Assembly: GCA_914767715.1 (NCBI GenBank)
Contig: OU612069.1
Location: forward strand, 28,269,387 to 28,333,386
Length of the DNA: 64,000 bases
Reading direction: 5' to 3'
Origin: Membranipora membranacea
Taxonomy: Eukaryota; Bryozoa; Gymnolaemata; Cheilostomatida; Membraniporidae
Under the pieces are notes generated by a model. The model saw nothing but the letters and a program-made list of their open reading frames with translations. It did not search any database and was not told where the DNA came from. Positions within the stretch are counted from its first letter, which is position 1. Each line of letters starts with the position of its first letter. The position numbers and the translations under genes were made by a program. Positions 49,601 to 60,500 of the stretch are shown here, piece after piece.

Positions 49601-52600
49601 TTGACACAGTCCTAAGTACAGTACACACACCGTACTCTGGTATTCAGGCAGAGGACACTTAATTGTTAGACTTGTAACATTGATAAGGTCACTTATGGCT
49701 TGGATTTTGCTCATTCATTTAGCTATATATCCTTCACAAAGCTATCATAGATATAAGGGAGGGCGCTGTAGCAGCCTAATAACAACTACCATCTATTCAC
49801 TGTTGCTGGCTTATCAGTTTAGTCAATGAATTCTTGACTGCGCTTCAGATTTAAAACTCACAAACATAACAAAGAATTAATTTTAAATTTTGGCTTAGAC
49901 AAACAATGAACAAAAGGGTGTGAGTAGAAATAACAGTGATAATGTAACATAATCAAAGCATGAGTGTTTGTGTGATTATAATAAGTTATAAGTCTGTCGG
50001 CTTTATGTGAGGGACACAGACATAACATGAAGCTATGATAAGCTTGTCTAATTCAAATAGAATCAAATTTTAATCCCAAATTTTAATTCAGTTTATTTCT
50101 TCCACAAAGCCTTTCCTCATATGTCTGGATGTCAGCAGAATATGTTACCCCAACATGCATCAAGACACCTGAAAGGAGGTACTGCCGCCCCCTATGTGTG
50201 GCTTTACTGGCAGAGCCTCTGAATTAGTTCATAATAGTCATTTTACAGGATATACAAGCATCATAAGAGTAAATCTGGGGTATAATATGTATAGATGTAG
50301 GTGAGATGAGCGTTGGATGGCGTTGGGATAGTGACATGGCGCAAACAGTTAGCGGGCTTGCTATTTATTCACTGCCAGGCGATTAGTGCCGCAAGAGTTG
50401 TGGGTTCGTATCCCATTGGTGGAGCTTTCAAGGTCGATTGTTCAAGGTCGATTGTTCAAGGTCGATTGTTCGAGCCCTCGGCTCCCTCAGTGTGTATACC
50501 TCCTCAGATAAAGGTGAGATGAATGTTGGATAATAAGCATGCAGCCGATATAGAAAGTTACCTGCGCAGCTGATATAGAAAGTTACCTGCGCTGCTTCAG
50601 AAGTAGACTTCAGCTCAAGATTGCAGCTGTCTAACTGAGACAAAACAGACTCATCATATGATTCATATACACAGAGAGTTTGTGTCAGTGTATCACCTTC
50701 TACAGACAAGGGATTACTACACTACACCTAATCTCCTCAGTGGTCATGATCTTTTGAACATTCAGACATTTAAAAAATATTTTCAATCTTTTCTCAGCTC
50801 CCAGTTAAGCAATCTGCTGGCAAGAACTCGGTTGTCATCTGATTAGCAAAATGATTGATTGATTTGTATTTTTACATACAATATCATGGCAAAGATGATA
50901 AAGAAAGTTATAAATGGATGGTAGGATGGTCGCTAACGATAGAGACAGTCAGCCCAAACCAAGCACCTGGAATCACTCGTGCTAAGTGCTAAGCATATTG
51001 AGCAAACATAAATCTGGGATAAGCCATCATGATACTGAGTAGCGCTTACCTCCGCAGTGAGACGGACTTTCTCCTTCTGATGTTTGTGTCTCATCTTCTC
51101 ATACTGCTTCTTCAGAGTAGCCAGGTCTTTGTGTAACTGCTCTGTCTGTAGCTGATAGTCTGAGATCAGCTGCTTATCATTCCTCTCTACCTGCGAGCTC
51201 TGCTCCCTCAGTCTAGCAATCTGCAGACAGAAAAACATAATTTATTATTAGGGAGCATGGCGAGCGTGACGAGAGTCCATGGCTTGGTTTTGTATATGTC
51301 ACGCGGCCACTTTTTTTGTTTTGGGACTAAAACACAAGAATAAGCCGCTTGACAAGGCTCCACCCCTTTATTAACTAAGTTTAGGGCCTTATTGAATTAT
51401 CACTTCTGCGCAACAATAGGATTATTATTTACCTGATCAGATTCTGATGTTACATAGATCATATATAGGGGAAGGCGGGGCACGTTGAGCCATGGGGCAC
51501 GTTGATCCACCCCACTTTTTTCAAATACCATTTTATGTTTTGAGTTTTCCCCTCCATCAGAGGTCATGTGACCAAGGACACCCTTTTTGAGCAGACAAAA
51601 ATAAAGATGGCTACTAAGGGAAGATAATTATTTAGTTTTTCATCGTTTTTATCGTAAAAAGTAAATAATGCGCTAATCGACGGAAATTTCATCTATTCTC
51701 AACAGGGCGTGACTGAGAATTTGCAACTTTTATTATGTGATAACATCATATTTAGTCTCAATTTCACATAATTTAAACTTATCTCTGATGGAGAGATTTT
51801 GTTAAACTTGAGTTGAAAGGGAAAAACAGGCTGTTGGGGCACGTTGAGCCATGCCCGATGGGGCACGTCGAGCCATGCCCTGCAGTATATGAATGTTATA
51901 TGATGAAAGCGTATATGAAGTATATGTACACGAAAACAGAAACATTGTAATTGATTTTTCTTTAATGAAGTTAGCAATTACTCTGAGTTCACTTTTCCCT
52001 TCACTTATCATCAAGTTTGCCATGTGCAAGTTTTTCTCTAACATAAATGTTCCGGAGATTTATTTTGTGTTGCTTTTCTTTATTTCTTATGGTTGCAATG
52101 AATTAAAAATTTGTGACCAGCAAAGAGATGACCATAACAGAGTGGCTCAACGTACCCCATACAAAATGCGGACCCGGCTCAACGTGCCCCGTGCTTGGGG
52201 CACGTTGATCCGCTTTCCAATTTTTTTCGAAACAGTAATATTTCCTTTTCTTGCTGCAGTAGGTTTCTGACCTCACTCATGTTGATGGAAGACATGAAGA
52301 CCTATTTCAGTGCCAATTTTTGTTAATCTGGTGCAATTCAACTGCATGTTACAATCAAATATGTAAAAACTGGCTCAACGTACCCCGCCTTCCCCTACCC
52401 ATTTGGCTAATGATAATAGTAATGATATAAATTTAAATAAACCAACAACATGGTAGTTTACAGTATATACGTAATATACATATACAGTATATACGTAATA
52501 TATTACAGTATATAAGTAATATATACAGTATATACGTAATATATTCTCCGCTATATTTCAGCTTTAGGTTACCCATCAACATGTCAGGCCTAAGCAGAGT

Positions 52601-53551
52601 TATCTGTGGTACAGTAACGAGTTAGAGACACCAGGTCAGCATTTAGGTCACTTCTAAGCTCTGTCCGGATATTTGAACGGAATGAGTAACTGGAGACAGA
52701 CAGGTCTGTCTCAGCCATAAGGCAGAGAAACAATGGTGCCCGAACTGACCTCCTGATTCTTTCTGTCTAAGCTCTCCTGATGTAGCTGTACTTCTCTAGC
52801 TCGAGTATCGACCTTCAGCTCCAAGGTCGCCTTCTCGCGCTGCCAATCATTCTTCATCCCTCTACAACGGCAGCAACATATACAATAAATAGGCTCATCA
52901 AGCATCGCACTCAGAGTGAGCTTATGGTGTTTAGATCACTGCAGCAAAATATGTGACACTGTTGACAGGACAACTGCAATATCTGCATCAGCTCTCCTAG
53001 ATGGCTCCCTAAGGTCAGAGAGTGTTCTTTTAGGTCTATCACTAGACGAGTCATTGATATAAAGCTATAATGTTTGTATGATGTGCCGCGTGCCAAAAAA
53101 AACAGTTATTAAACGTTTTGTGTTAATATGAGCTCCACATAGTTAACGCTATTTATGCCCTATGGTTGTGCCTTCGCTGAACAACTACACTTTTTATGTT
53201 ACTTAAAAGCTGCCTGTTGTAAATGAAATAGATGATGTCCTATTATAGATCTGGATGTTTAAGTTCCTCGACACTGAAACCAGAAGATTCATTTTTGGTG
53301 CAAGCATATTGTGCTAGCTATTGGCATCTTGCTAAAGATTACGTATGAGGCCTCTGTTATAAATCCACCTAATCAATTAGGTTTAGTAGATTGTGGCTAA
53401 AGTGGACAAACCTTAGCATAAGATCGATCTGTCTGATAAGTTCTGACAGCTCGCTCTCACAGTTCGTGATGAGGGGACTGTTTGATGGTAATCCATGTCC
53501 GACCTGCTTCAGATCTCTGTACAGCTCCGTCAACTCTAACCCGCTCATCAT
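34633..53551 (-). CDS. CEP63: CEP63-family centrosomal coiled-coil protein
   Basis: Twenty-two coding exons give 981 residues: 53551-53412, 52861-52750, 51220-51050, 50634-50587, 48833-48743, 48314-48218, 47930-47750, 47250-47105, 46578-46492, 45992-45860, 45411-45349, 44935-44826, 44035-43876, 43758-43657, 41902-41781, 41267-41074, 40557-40423, 39206-39062, 38666-38362, 38034-37902, 37083-36975, 34794-34633. All phases agree. The N-terminus (NCESELSELIRQIDLML, then NDWQRE) matches the CEP63/DEUP1 start TSCEAELQELMKQIDIM. Exon 3 continues the similarity (LHKDLATLKKQYEKM). Long coiled coils fill about residues 40-650. The last exon has the conserved tail AERFLEDQ...LLDQHIQGLRDES, the region that binds CEP152 in vertebrates. 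Family members help form the ring around mother centrioles that starts centriole duplication. It is longer than human CEP63 (about 700 residues). Exons 19-21 form a Ser/Arg/Pro-rich linker (GRSSKSRDRSGRSSEDRPRR). A vertebrate-style CEP63/DEUP1 split cannot be judged. The first 5' exon is untranslated, since an acceptor (ttttacag) lies at 53594. Confidence 0.88.
35275..36770. repeat. 44-bp minisatellite, 34 units, in the last CEP63 intron
   Basis: A head-to-tail array of a 44-bp unit beginning gttactatataaaccacta. It spans 1496 bp, exactly 34 units. Variants (gtaggagg for gtatgagg, gcgatg or gcagtg for gcaatg, gttacgat for gttactat, aactcag for aagtcag) recur in the same order about 440 bp apart: the gcgatg, gcagtg, gttacg series at 35697-35815 returns at 36136-36255. 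That indicates a ten-unit block duplication inside the array. Confidence 0.97.
37249..37760 (-). mobile_element. Fold-back MITE with TA target duplication, copy 1
   Basis: A 512-bp element (TA included) in a CEP63 intron. Its ends are inverted copies starting TAGACAGTTTTCTGAGCTC, and the inverted similarity extends about 200 bp inward as a long interrupted stem. Both ends abut TA, the target of Tc1/mariner-type transposases. It has no transposase ORF. It matches 58961-59472 in reverse orientation. Confidence 0.85.
41990..43306 (+). mobile_element. Dead non-LTR retrotransposon fragment (reverse transcriptase)
   Basis: On the plus strand, antisense to CEP63 in intron 14. Recognisable RT blocks in order: PIPK and NFRPVSL (42020-42085), CLDFSKAFDKL (42243-42275), GAPQGTKLGPLLW (42420-42458), the catalytic YADD (about 42507-42518) followed by TTLYKS, NWAEKNHMNL (42585-42614) and KFLGLHINNHLNFS. 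Two frameshifts near 42390 and 42540, a stop codon at about 42776 and loss of the 5' half show it is inactive. A later frame, 42779-43225, ends the ORF. The 3' end carries taaactaaactaaacta, a short tandem tail as in CR1/L2-like elements. The clade is not determined. Confidence 0.8.
43340..43445 (+). mobile_element. tRNA-like SINE fragment
   Basis: Contains tggcgcgattgcgggtagcg, resembling an A box, and 50 bases later gcccgggtacaactctcgcc, resembling a B box, then a poly-T stretch. Paired acceptor ends are missing, so it is not a functional tRNA. It is related to the element at 50319-50511 by its tggcgc...agcg start. Confidence 0.4.
44106..44161. repeat. Simple repeat of agagcagagaac units
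   Basis: A short purine-rich tandem repeat in a CEP63 intron, made of gagcagagagca and agcagagaacag units. Confidence 0.85.
46133..46260. repeat. Near-perfect 59-bp inverted repeat (hairpin)
   Basis: Arms 46133-46191 and 46202-46260 are reverse complements with a single mismatch (ctctcctac against ctcttctac) around a 10-base loop (ctagtctcta). It lies in the CEP63 intron between exons 9 and 10. No target-site duplication or transposon ends were seen. Confidence 0.95.
49172..49480 (+). mobile_element. tRNA-derived SINE
   Basis: The head (49172-49252) looks like a tRNA: tggctcagtagttagagcg is an A box with a closing D stem, and gtgggttcgaatcccac is a perfect T stem-loop containing the B box. 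The acceptor arms do not pair (gagtagg against tgcagtc), so it is not a working tRNA gene. The unrelated body that follows (ctactgggagtcgttggacc onward) is what a SINE would have. It lies in a CEP63 intron in antisense orientation. Confidence 0.65.
50299..50531 (+). mobile_element. tRNA-like SINE with direct-repeat flanks
   Basis: Near-identical 20-bp direct repeats, aggtgagatgagcgttggat at 50299 and aggtgagatgaatgttggat at 50512, bracket 193 bp. The insert has an A-box-like tggcgcaaacagttagcggg and a B box within gtgggttcgtatccca, then three tandem 14-bp units of aaggtcgattgttc (50430-50471). This fits target-primed insertion of a SINE. Confidence 0.6.
50537..50592 (-). repeat. 25-bp tandem duplication of the CEP63 exon 4 donor
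   Basis: On the minus strand the end of exon 4 reads GCGCAG before gtaactttctatatc, and 25 bases later the same GCGCAG and gtaactttctatatc recur. Both are good donors. Use of the second would add 25 bases and shift frame, so the first (50586) is chosen for the CDS. Confidence 0.85.
51466..52397. mobile_element. Non-autonomous DNA transposon with 24-bp terminal inverted repeats
   Basis: The ends are ggggaaggcggggcacgttg and its inverted counterpart caacgtaccccgccttcccc, each next to TA, giving a 928-bp element with a TA target duplication. The terminal motif ggggcacgttgagcca is repeated inside in both orientations (around 51496, 51837, 51859, 52143, 52174 and 52196). No transposase ORF is present. 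It lies in a CEP63 intron. Confidence 0.85.
52458..52546. repeat. AT-rich short tandem and palindromic repeat
   Basis: Four units of acagtatatacgtaatata with small length changes, each itself nearly palindromic. Confidence 0.8.
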
Positions 53552-53593
53552 GTAATCTGCTGAGTGTCACTGTAAAGTAGATATCTTTGACTC

Positions 53594-54564
53594 CTGTAAA
53601 ATATGAAACACATTTTCAGTTTTGTGCATGTTATGAGCCATTCTTATAGCACGTTCAGCTTCCAAGTAATAACCTAAGTTTGCCCATATCAGCTAGTCCT
53701 GTCAGTTATCTAGGCCCCTATATATGAATATAATAAGGCAGGTCTAGTGTATTTATTATTTATATAATTAATCATATCCTAGGCTAGGGTCTAGGCCTGG
53801 GTAAAAGGGCATGCGAAGCTCTTCTACCCCTAGTTAGCTGTAGTGGACTGAGTAGCTAACAAACATTTACTCTTTTGATGCACATGATGTTTGCAACCCC
53901 AGCTGATAGGATTGGTTTATAAGTTGTTGATCCGTCATTTGGCAGTCCTTTTCTAATAAATATTTAATTAAATTATTAAATACATTCATGATTCAAAGTC
54001 ATTTTAATAGTAGTTACTAAGAGTAGTTACTAACTAAGTTACTGGGGTAAATATAACATGGTGAAGCTTAGAACAACAACATGAGAATTTAACCCACCTT
54101 GCTTCTCTTCTCTGGTATGTGTATACAATCTTCAGGGGAATGATAACAGTGGCATGTCTTCTAAAAATGTTCACACAGCTTAAAATTTCTATCAATGATT
54201 TTTGATTAGCTTTTAAAATATTGTGCAAAACTGATGTGCAGCAAAAGTATCAATCGTATACAATTTGTCAACAGACATTCAAATTTATCTCATAATATGG
54301 AAAAATTCATTTTAGATGTCTATTTAATTTTCATAGGAATATGATTGTTAGGCCGCATCTAAAAATGACAGTCTGAGTAGTGCACTTGGAATTTTGATTC
54401 AAATATATTGGCAGATATTACTTTTGCCTGCATTTCATTTATGACTAGGAAAGAAAGAAAAAGTTGAATTTTAAAAACAAGGAGCACCAACCAACTTCAG
54501 TCATTTTTAATCCTTTTTTGAGCACAGTGTACTCAGCACACTGCTGACAATACTGACAGTCGCG
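53594..54564. promoter_or_regulatory. Probable bidirectional promoter region between CEP63 and PLRG1
   Basis: The divergent genes start within about 1 kb: PLRG1's ATG is at 54565 and CEP63's coding start at 53551, with a splice acceptor at 53594 implying a CEP63 leader exon further right. No TATA box is obvious. The core is most likely near 54480-54564, by position only. Confidence 0.5.
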
Positions 54565-57500
54565 ATGGTTGTTGAGGTAAGAGTGATTTGTCTGTTTTAA
54601 CTACCCAGTACTCTGGCAAATAGCTGATTTTGATTTTTTTTACGAAATTGAATTGTAGTGATCCAGCCTATAAATAAGTATAGATAGAATAATAGATAGT
54701 AAGATAGTTAGTATAGTAGAAGTAGTAGTTTTGTGATACGTGGTTGGATGCTAATCGCAAGGTGGTTCAACTTAGCCCAGCTAAGATTTATATCGGTATG
54801 CAAGAAGGTTTAGATGTAAATAATAATTACCAGAGAGATAGATGTCGAGTGTGTCTGTCAGTATGTCCAGGTGAGAGTATGAATGGAATGGATTGGATAC
54901 CAATGGTGTGTGTTAAGTGTGTAACCTTGTTAGGTCATATAAGTGAGCTAGTTAGTTGTAATGGCCAGTTGACCATCTGAATGTATGCTCGATATATGTA
55001 GTGGAATACCACCAGCCATGGGTTTTCCCGGCTAAGCCGATGGCATCCCAGAATGCCAGTCAGGGTTTTCCGACTATGTGTCAGCGACAGCCCAGAACGC
55101 GCCAGTTCCCAGAGCTATGCAAATGTTTTTACCCCACCTTCTCCAAGTTACAACTTAAATAGTGTGCTATTGTGCTGGCTGGAGGAGATAATGACTGGAA
55201 TAAATACAGTTGAGAATAGCATACAGTAATTATGATGATGACTCAGTAGCTATAAATGCAGAAAGCCTTGTAGTTGAGTGTAATAATATTGTAATTACTA
55301 CAGGTTGTGTGTAAAAGTATCTCAAGTTTGATTGTATTGTTTTGTTACCACATCCACTGCAATTGATTGACTGAAACTGAAGTGAATATAATTATAAGAA
55401 AATAATCTTCTTCTAATGATCACCAATACTAGATTATACTATAAGGCTAAGCTGTTTAAATTTAACCATTCATTCATCTCACCTCATGTAATGTTGTAAG
55501 CTATGTTATGTCTATCTAGGATTCTCCTTATCCTCCTTGACATAAAATATTTTATTTTTCTCTTTCCATTTGAATGATATAAAAATTATAATATTGACAT
55601 GGTGACTGTATAATATATTTTAAGTAATGGTGGTAGATATTATGATTTCCCTTCTAGGAACCATGCTCAATCATTTTCACGGGGACCATACCTTCTCTCC
55701 CAAACCCAAGATTGTCTTTGCCCTTAATTCACTGATATCACTCACTCGCTTTAGTCTCTCTTTCCTGAATTAGTATTGGCTTGTTAAGTTAATTATGTGC
55801 TTGTTTCAGATTATAATAGGCCTAACTGATTTTTTTGTGAGACAAGACATCGGTGGTTCACTTGAAATAGTCTGAGGACAAACTGTACATACATCTTCCA
55901 AACCATTATATATCATTATGCTTTTTCTTTTTAGCAAGAAGTACAGAAGCACTCGGTGCATACTCTGGTGTTTCGCTCACTGAAGAGAACACATGATATG
56001 TTCCTATCAGAGCAAGGGAAACTCCCCGCCGCTGATGATCAGGGGTAAGTACCTATAGTGGGTGATTCGTCTGATGATTAAGTAATGCTGTCCAACCTGT
56101 GTTGTAATAAATGAATGTCTCGGCGACAAATTAACATAGTCCACTATGTGTCTCCCTATAAAATATCTTGTCAAGGCGGGTTAAGGAATCTCATAAACTA
56201 AGTGTTCAAAATCACAATACAGGGCTTCCAAACAACCTTAGATTTATCCCAGAATAAATGTGTTTGTTGTGAGAAGGCATAACTCTTTCAAAAGGAGACA
56301 TTTAGCCTTTGAACTCGCTGATCCGTTGAGGGGGTGTTTAATCAAAGAGCATGAATGACAATTTAGTCATTTCACAAGCTGAAGACTAACTAATGAAGAA
56401 TGGGTTAGGATAAATAACAAGCTCTCATAGTCATCTATAATATCTTATAATTTTGATATCAGAGAGAAAATTAAGATGGCTACTAAGATAAAAGACGAGT
56501 ACGGAATGATACTAAAGGATCATATACCCAGTAAGAAGGAGGAGCTGGCTAAACAGAAGAAATCTACAGAGCCACTAGATCTAAATCCGTATGGAGTACC
56601 CACACAATGTTAGTACGGTATTACTACTATAATCACTAAAATATAGCATACAGCGTTGATTTAATGTCCTGTTTGAGGATATGTTCCCTTAAGCCTTTCA
56701 TCAGAAGGCCTACAGTAACATTGTGTTAAAGCTCATAGTTTTTAAATGGGTTGTTTTGGTTTACATCACAAGTTTGGACCTTTTGTTGATTTGATTATGA
56801 TAGAAAGCCACACATACTGACTACTCGATGCGGCATAAATGGCTCCTTTGAGGCCTACTGTTGGTAGGGATATTCCTAATCGCAGTAGTCAAGCATTTGT
56901 AGTCCAGATATGATGGGTAGAATTAATGAACTGCCTTGGTGGTTCACAAATAGCTTTCCGACTGGAAATCCAACCTGAATCCACTAATAGTCTAAAGGCT
57001 TAAACTTTCACTTTCACCACCAGACTTTAGAGAAATTAATTTATAAGTTCATAGCAACAAAGTGAATGAGCATTTTTGTAGAGCTCATGCTTTTTCGGGC
57101 CCTGAAATTCTCCTTTCTAAGGCGTAGTTGAATGCAGTGATGTTTTGATCATACATGGACATGGCTCATTTATACTGTATTGATAACACTGATGTTACAG
57201 CCGTACCTAAGCTGGTAGGACAGGGAGATCAGTACACAGCTGCCGGCGTTCAGTCTGCCGTACAGGAAGTGAACGCTGCCGCTGAAAAGTCTAGTAAGGC
57301 TCTGGTCGCTATCGGTAACGAGAAGATGCTCGTACCTAAGAAAGCTCCTACTATGCCTAAACCACAGTGGCACGCTCCCTGGAAGCTTTATAGAGTGCGT
57401 GAACTTACTAATAAGACATAATTAGGTTCTCGCCTGGACACTGAAGGGTGCTTGGTAATTTGTCAAAAGTGGCACTGAAACTCGCGACCCTTTCTCATAT

Positions 57501-60500
57501 GTAACCAATATTCTAACAGCGAGTAGCTAGTGTGATTCCATCTCACCATCCTATCTTAGTAATGCTTTTGCATTTTTTTATCCACAAACTGTTGTATTAC
57601 AGCAATAATAGTGACATACTCATAGAATGGTTTTCTGTTTCAGGTGATCAGCGGACATACAGGATGGGTTAGATGTGTAGCAGTAGAACCAGGCAATCAG
57701 TGGTTTGCCACAGGTAACTATCCACTTACATAAACCTTAAAGCTATAGTTGCGCCTCCCGATACTTGGTATCATTTTGAAGGTCTCAGTCTTATTAAGAC
57801 CACCATGGCAACCTCTTGAATAGCCTATGGACACACCGAAAACACATTTGTTTCACTAAAATGAAAATTCTTCTCAACTTTTGTCAACCACTAAGGTTGT
57901 AAATCTCTCTATCGCGCTATAACATATGAATATATAAGAAATGCTAAAATTTGGGAAAATCTTGGAAAGATATGATAATTGGCTTCATTCGCCATATTTT
58001 TTACCCAAGAAAATATCACAATCCCAAAATATCACAATCCCAAAAGCGCTACTATAGCTTCAACAGAGATAAAGACTAGTAGAAAAGTATAAGTAGAAAA
58101 TCACAGTCTACTCCTCTTTATTCAAACCAATGTGTGACACGAGTCTAACATTCAGTCTAAGAATTAACACGAGGTCTGCTGTGTTATGGGAGGTTCACTT
58201 TATTATGTGCTTACTCAATGTTAATTATTATATAGCAGTTGTCTCCTCTTTGATACAGGTCTGACAACTCTAGATTTATGTCACGCTGACTTTATTGCCC
58301 AATGATTCACTTTATACATCAAACTTCTGCTAACATTCTGAAAATTTGCTCAAAGTAGTTTTGATTGATTATCCTAGATATCCCAACTGACTCTACTTTC
58401 CCAATATATCAAAATATATAGATTGTTTTTGCTGATCAAAGTTTTGCTTTCTTTCTATTCAAGGTTCTGCTGACAGAATAATTAAGATATTTGATTTGGC
58501 GACTGGTACTCTGAAGCTATCACTGACCGGACACATCAGCGCCGTTAGGGGCGTTATTGTCTCACCACGTCATCCCTTCCTCTTCTCTTGTGGTGAAGAT
58601 AAACAAGTTAAGTGCTGGGATCTCGAGTATAACAAGGTATGTGTAGAGTTTCTCTTTTCCTGCTCAATGGAATTTATGTGGCTTATTTTGGAAAATAATA
58701 ACATTATGAAATTGAACTACAAAAACAATAATCCCACTCGATTTTAAATCTATAAGCTTAAATTTTCCCTAATTTTTTTAATACATACCATGCAAAATAA
58801 TTTGATAATAATAGCACTTTTCAATTGAACTTAAAAAGAAATAATACCACTGAAATCTATGTATAATCAGCAGATTATAAATTGTTTTCTCATTTTGCTT
58901 ACTACACACTATTTACAATAATTGTAAAGCCACTCTTTCATTGTAAAAAATATACTATTATAGACAGTTTTCTGAGCTCTTATTTATGCCTCAATTCGGA
59001 GTTGTCCTCTCTCCAGATTGGTACTTTTAACCCCCACCGCATAGGAAAAACCTGTTGAAAGAGGGTTATCTTGAAAACCACTTATGATAGGATAAAAATG
59101 ATTTTTGATTCAGAGTCTGCACCATTGAAAACCCTGGGAGACAGGGTTTCCAAATCATTGGTGGCTTGAACGTTGATAAATCTTAATTTTGGAGACGAAA
59201 CTCATGAAAAATTCTGCCAAATTGTCCGCAAAACAGGCAGAAAATTCTATAATTGACTATCCAATTACTAAAATTATTTCCCAAACTATGTCCCTATGAG
59301 TTTTCAATGTTGCAGATTCTGAATCAAAAATAATGTTTATCCTATTTTAAGCGGTTTTCAACGTAACCCTCTTTTCAGCACGTTTTTCCTATGCGGCGTG
59401 GGTTAAAAGTACCAAACTGGAGACGGGACAACTTCGAATTGAGGCCTAAATCAGAGCTCAGAAAACTGTCTATTACTATCTGCATACGCACCTGGAAATA
59501 CTCAATCTTATTTACCGCCATATATTATTTGAACACCTGTTTATTGACGTCACAGTGACACATTGTTCTCATGCTCCTGTTGGCAGGTGATCAGACACTA
59601 TCACGGTCACTTATCGGCCTGTCAGTCTATAGATATACATCCTACTATAGATGTACTACTGACGACTAGTCGTGACTCCACATGTAGAGTATGGGATATG
59701 AGGACTAAGTCATGTATACATACGCTAGCTGGTCACACTAATACTGTAGCCTGTGTTAAATCTCAGGCTGCAGAACCTCAGGTATATATCACTCTATGTA
59801 AGGCCGTGCACCACACCATGCTCATTCATTCATTCATTACGCTGTACGCCACATTGTGCATTGTACTGTGCATAACATAGTGCATCACGCTGTGCATAAG
59901 ATTGTGCATCACACTGTGCATAACATTGTGCATTGCACTGTGTGTAAGATTGCGCATTACGCAGTGCGTAAAACTGTGCATCCCGCTGTGAATAGCTTTG
60001 TGCCATGCCTAACATTGTGTATCACACTGCATAACATTATGCATTGCGCTGTGCTACCCGTTGTGTGTCACGCTATCCATCACTTAAGGCAAAGCTGTGC
60101 ATAAGCTTCTCTCACAGCCTATGTTTCTCTTAATTCAAGCGCATTCACAACACATGGTGGTCTGATCCTTTTCCCGTGCCAAATTTTGTTGATAAAAATA
60201 ATATTGATATGTTTCTAAGTTCGCTAATTAAATAATGCCATACATTTTGCTGGTTTTATAGGAAAATAACTTTGATTCTACATTTGCACATTAACTGCTG
60301 CTAACTTTTGTCTTGTTCTCTCTCATACTTTGTAGATTATCACCGGGTCACATGACTCGACTATAAGATTATGGGATTTAGCCGCTGGTAAATCTAAAGT
60401 TACTCTGACTAACCATAAGAAGTCTGTGAGAGCTGTCGCTCTGCATCCCACACAGTGAGTCAAGTTAACCCATTATTATAATATATTAAATCACTGTGAG

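Noticed and set aside
51893-52270. 125-codon frame inside the TIR element as a transposase
   Set aside because: It has no DDE/D or helix-turn-helix features and is too short; the element is non-autonomous.
54990-55125. Cloning-vector contamination suggested by gccagtcagggttttcc
   Set aside because: It only loosely resembles an M13 primer site, in the wrong arrangement, and the flanks are ordinary genomic sequence.
59830-60104. Open frames on both strands in PLRG1 intron 7
   Set aside because: They are produced by the ctgtgcat minisatellite and are not in a spliced context.
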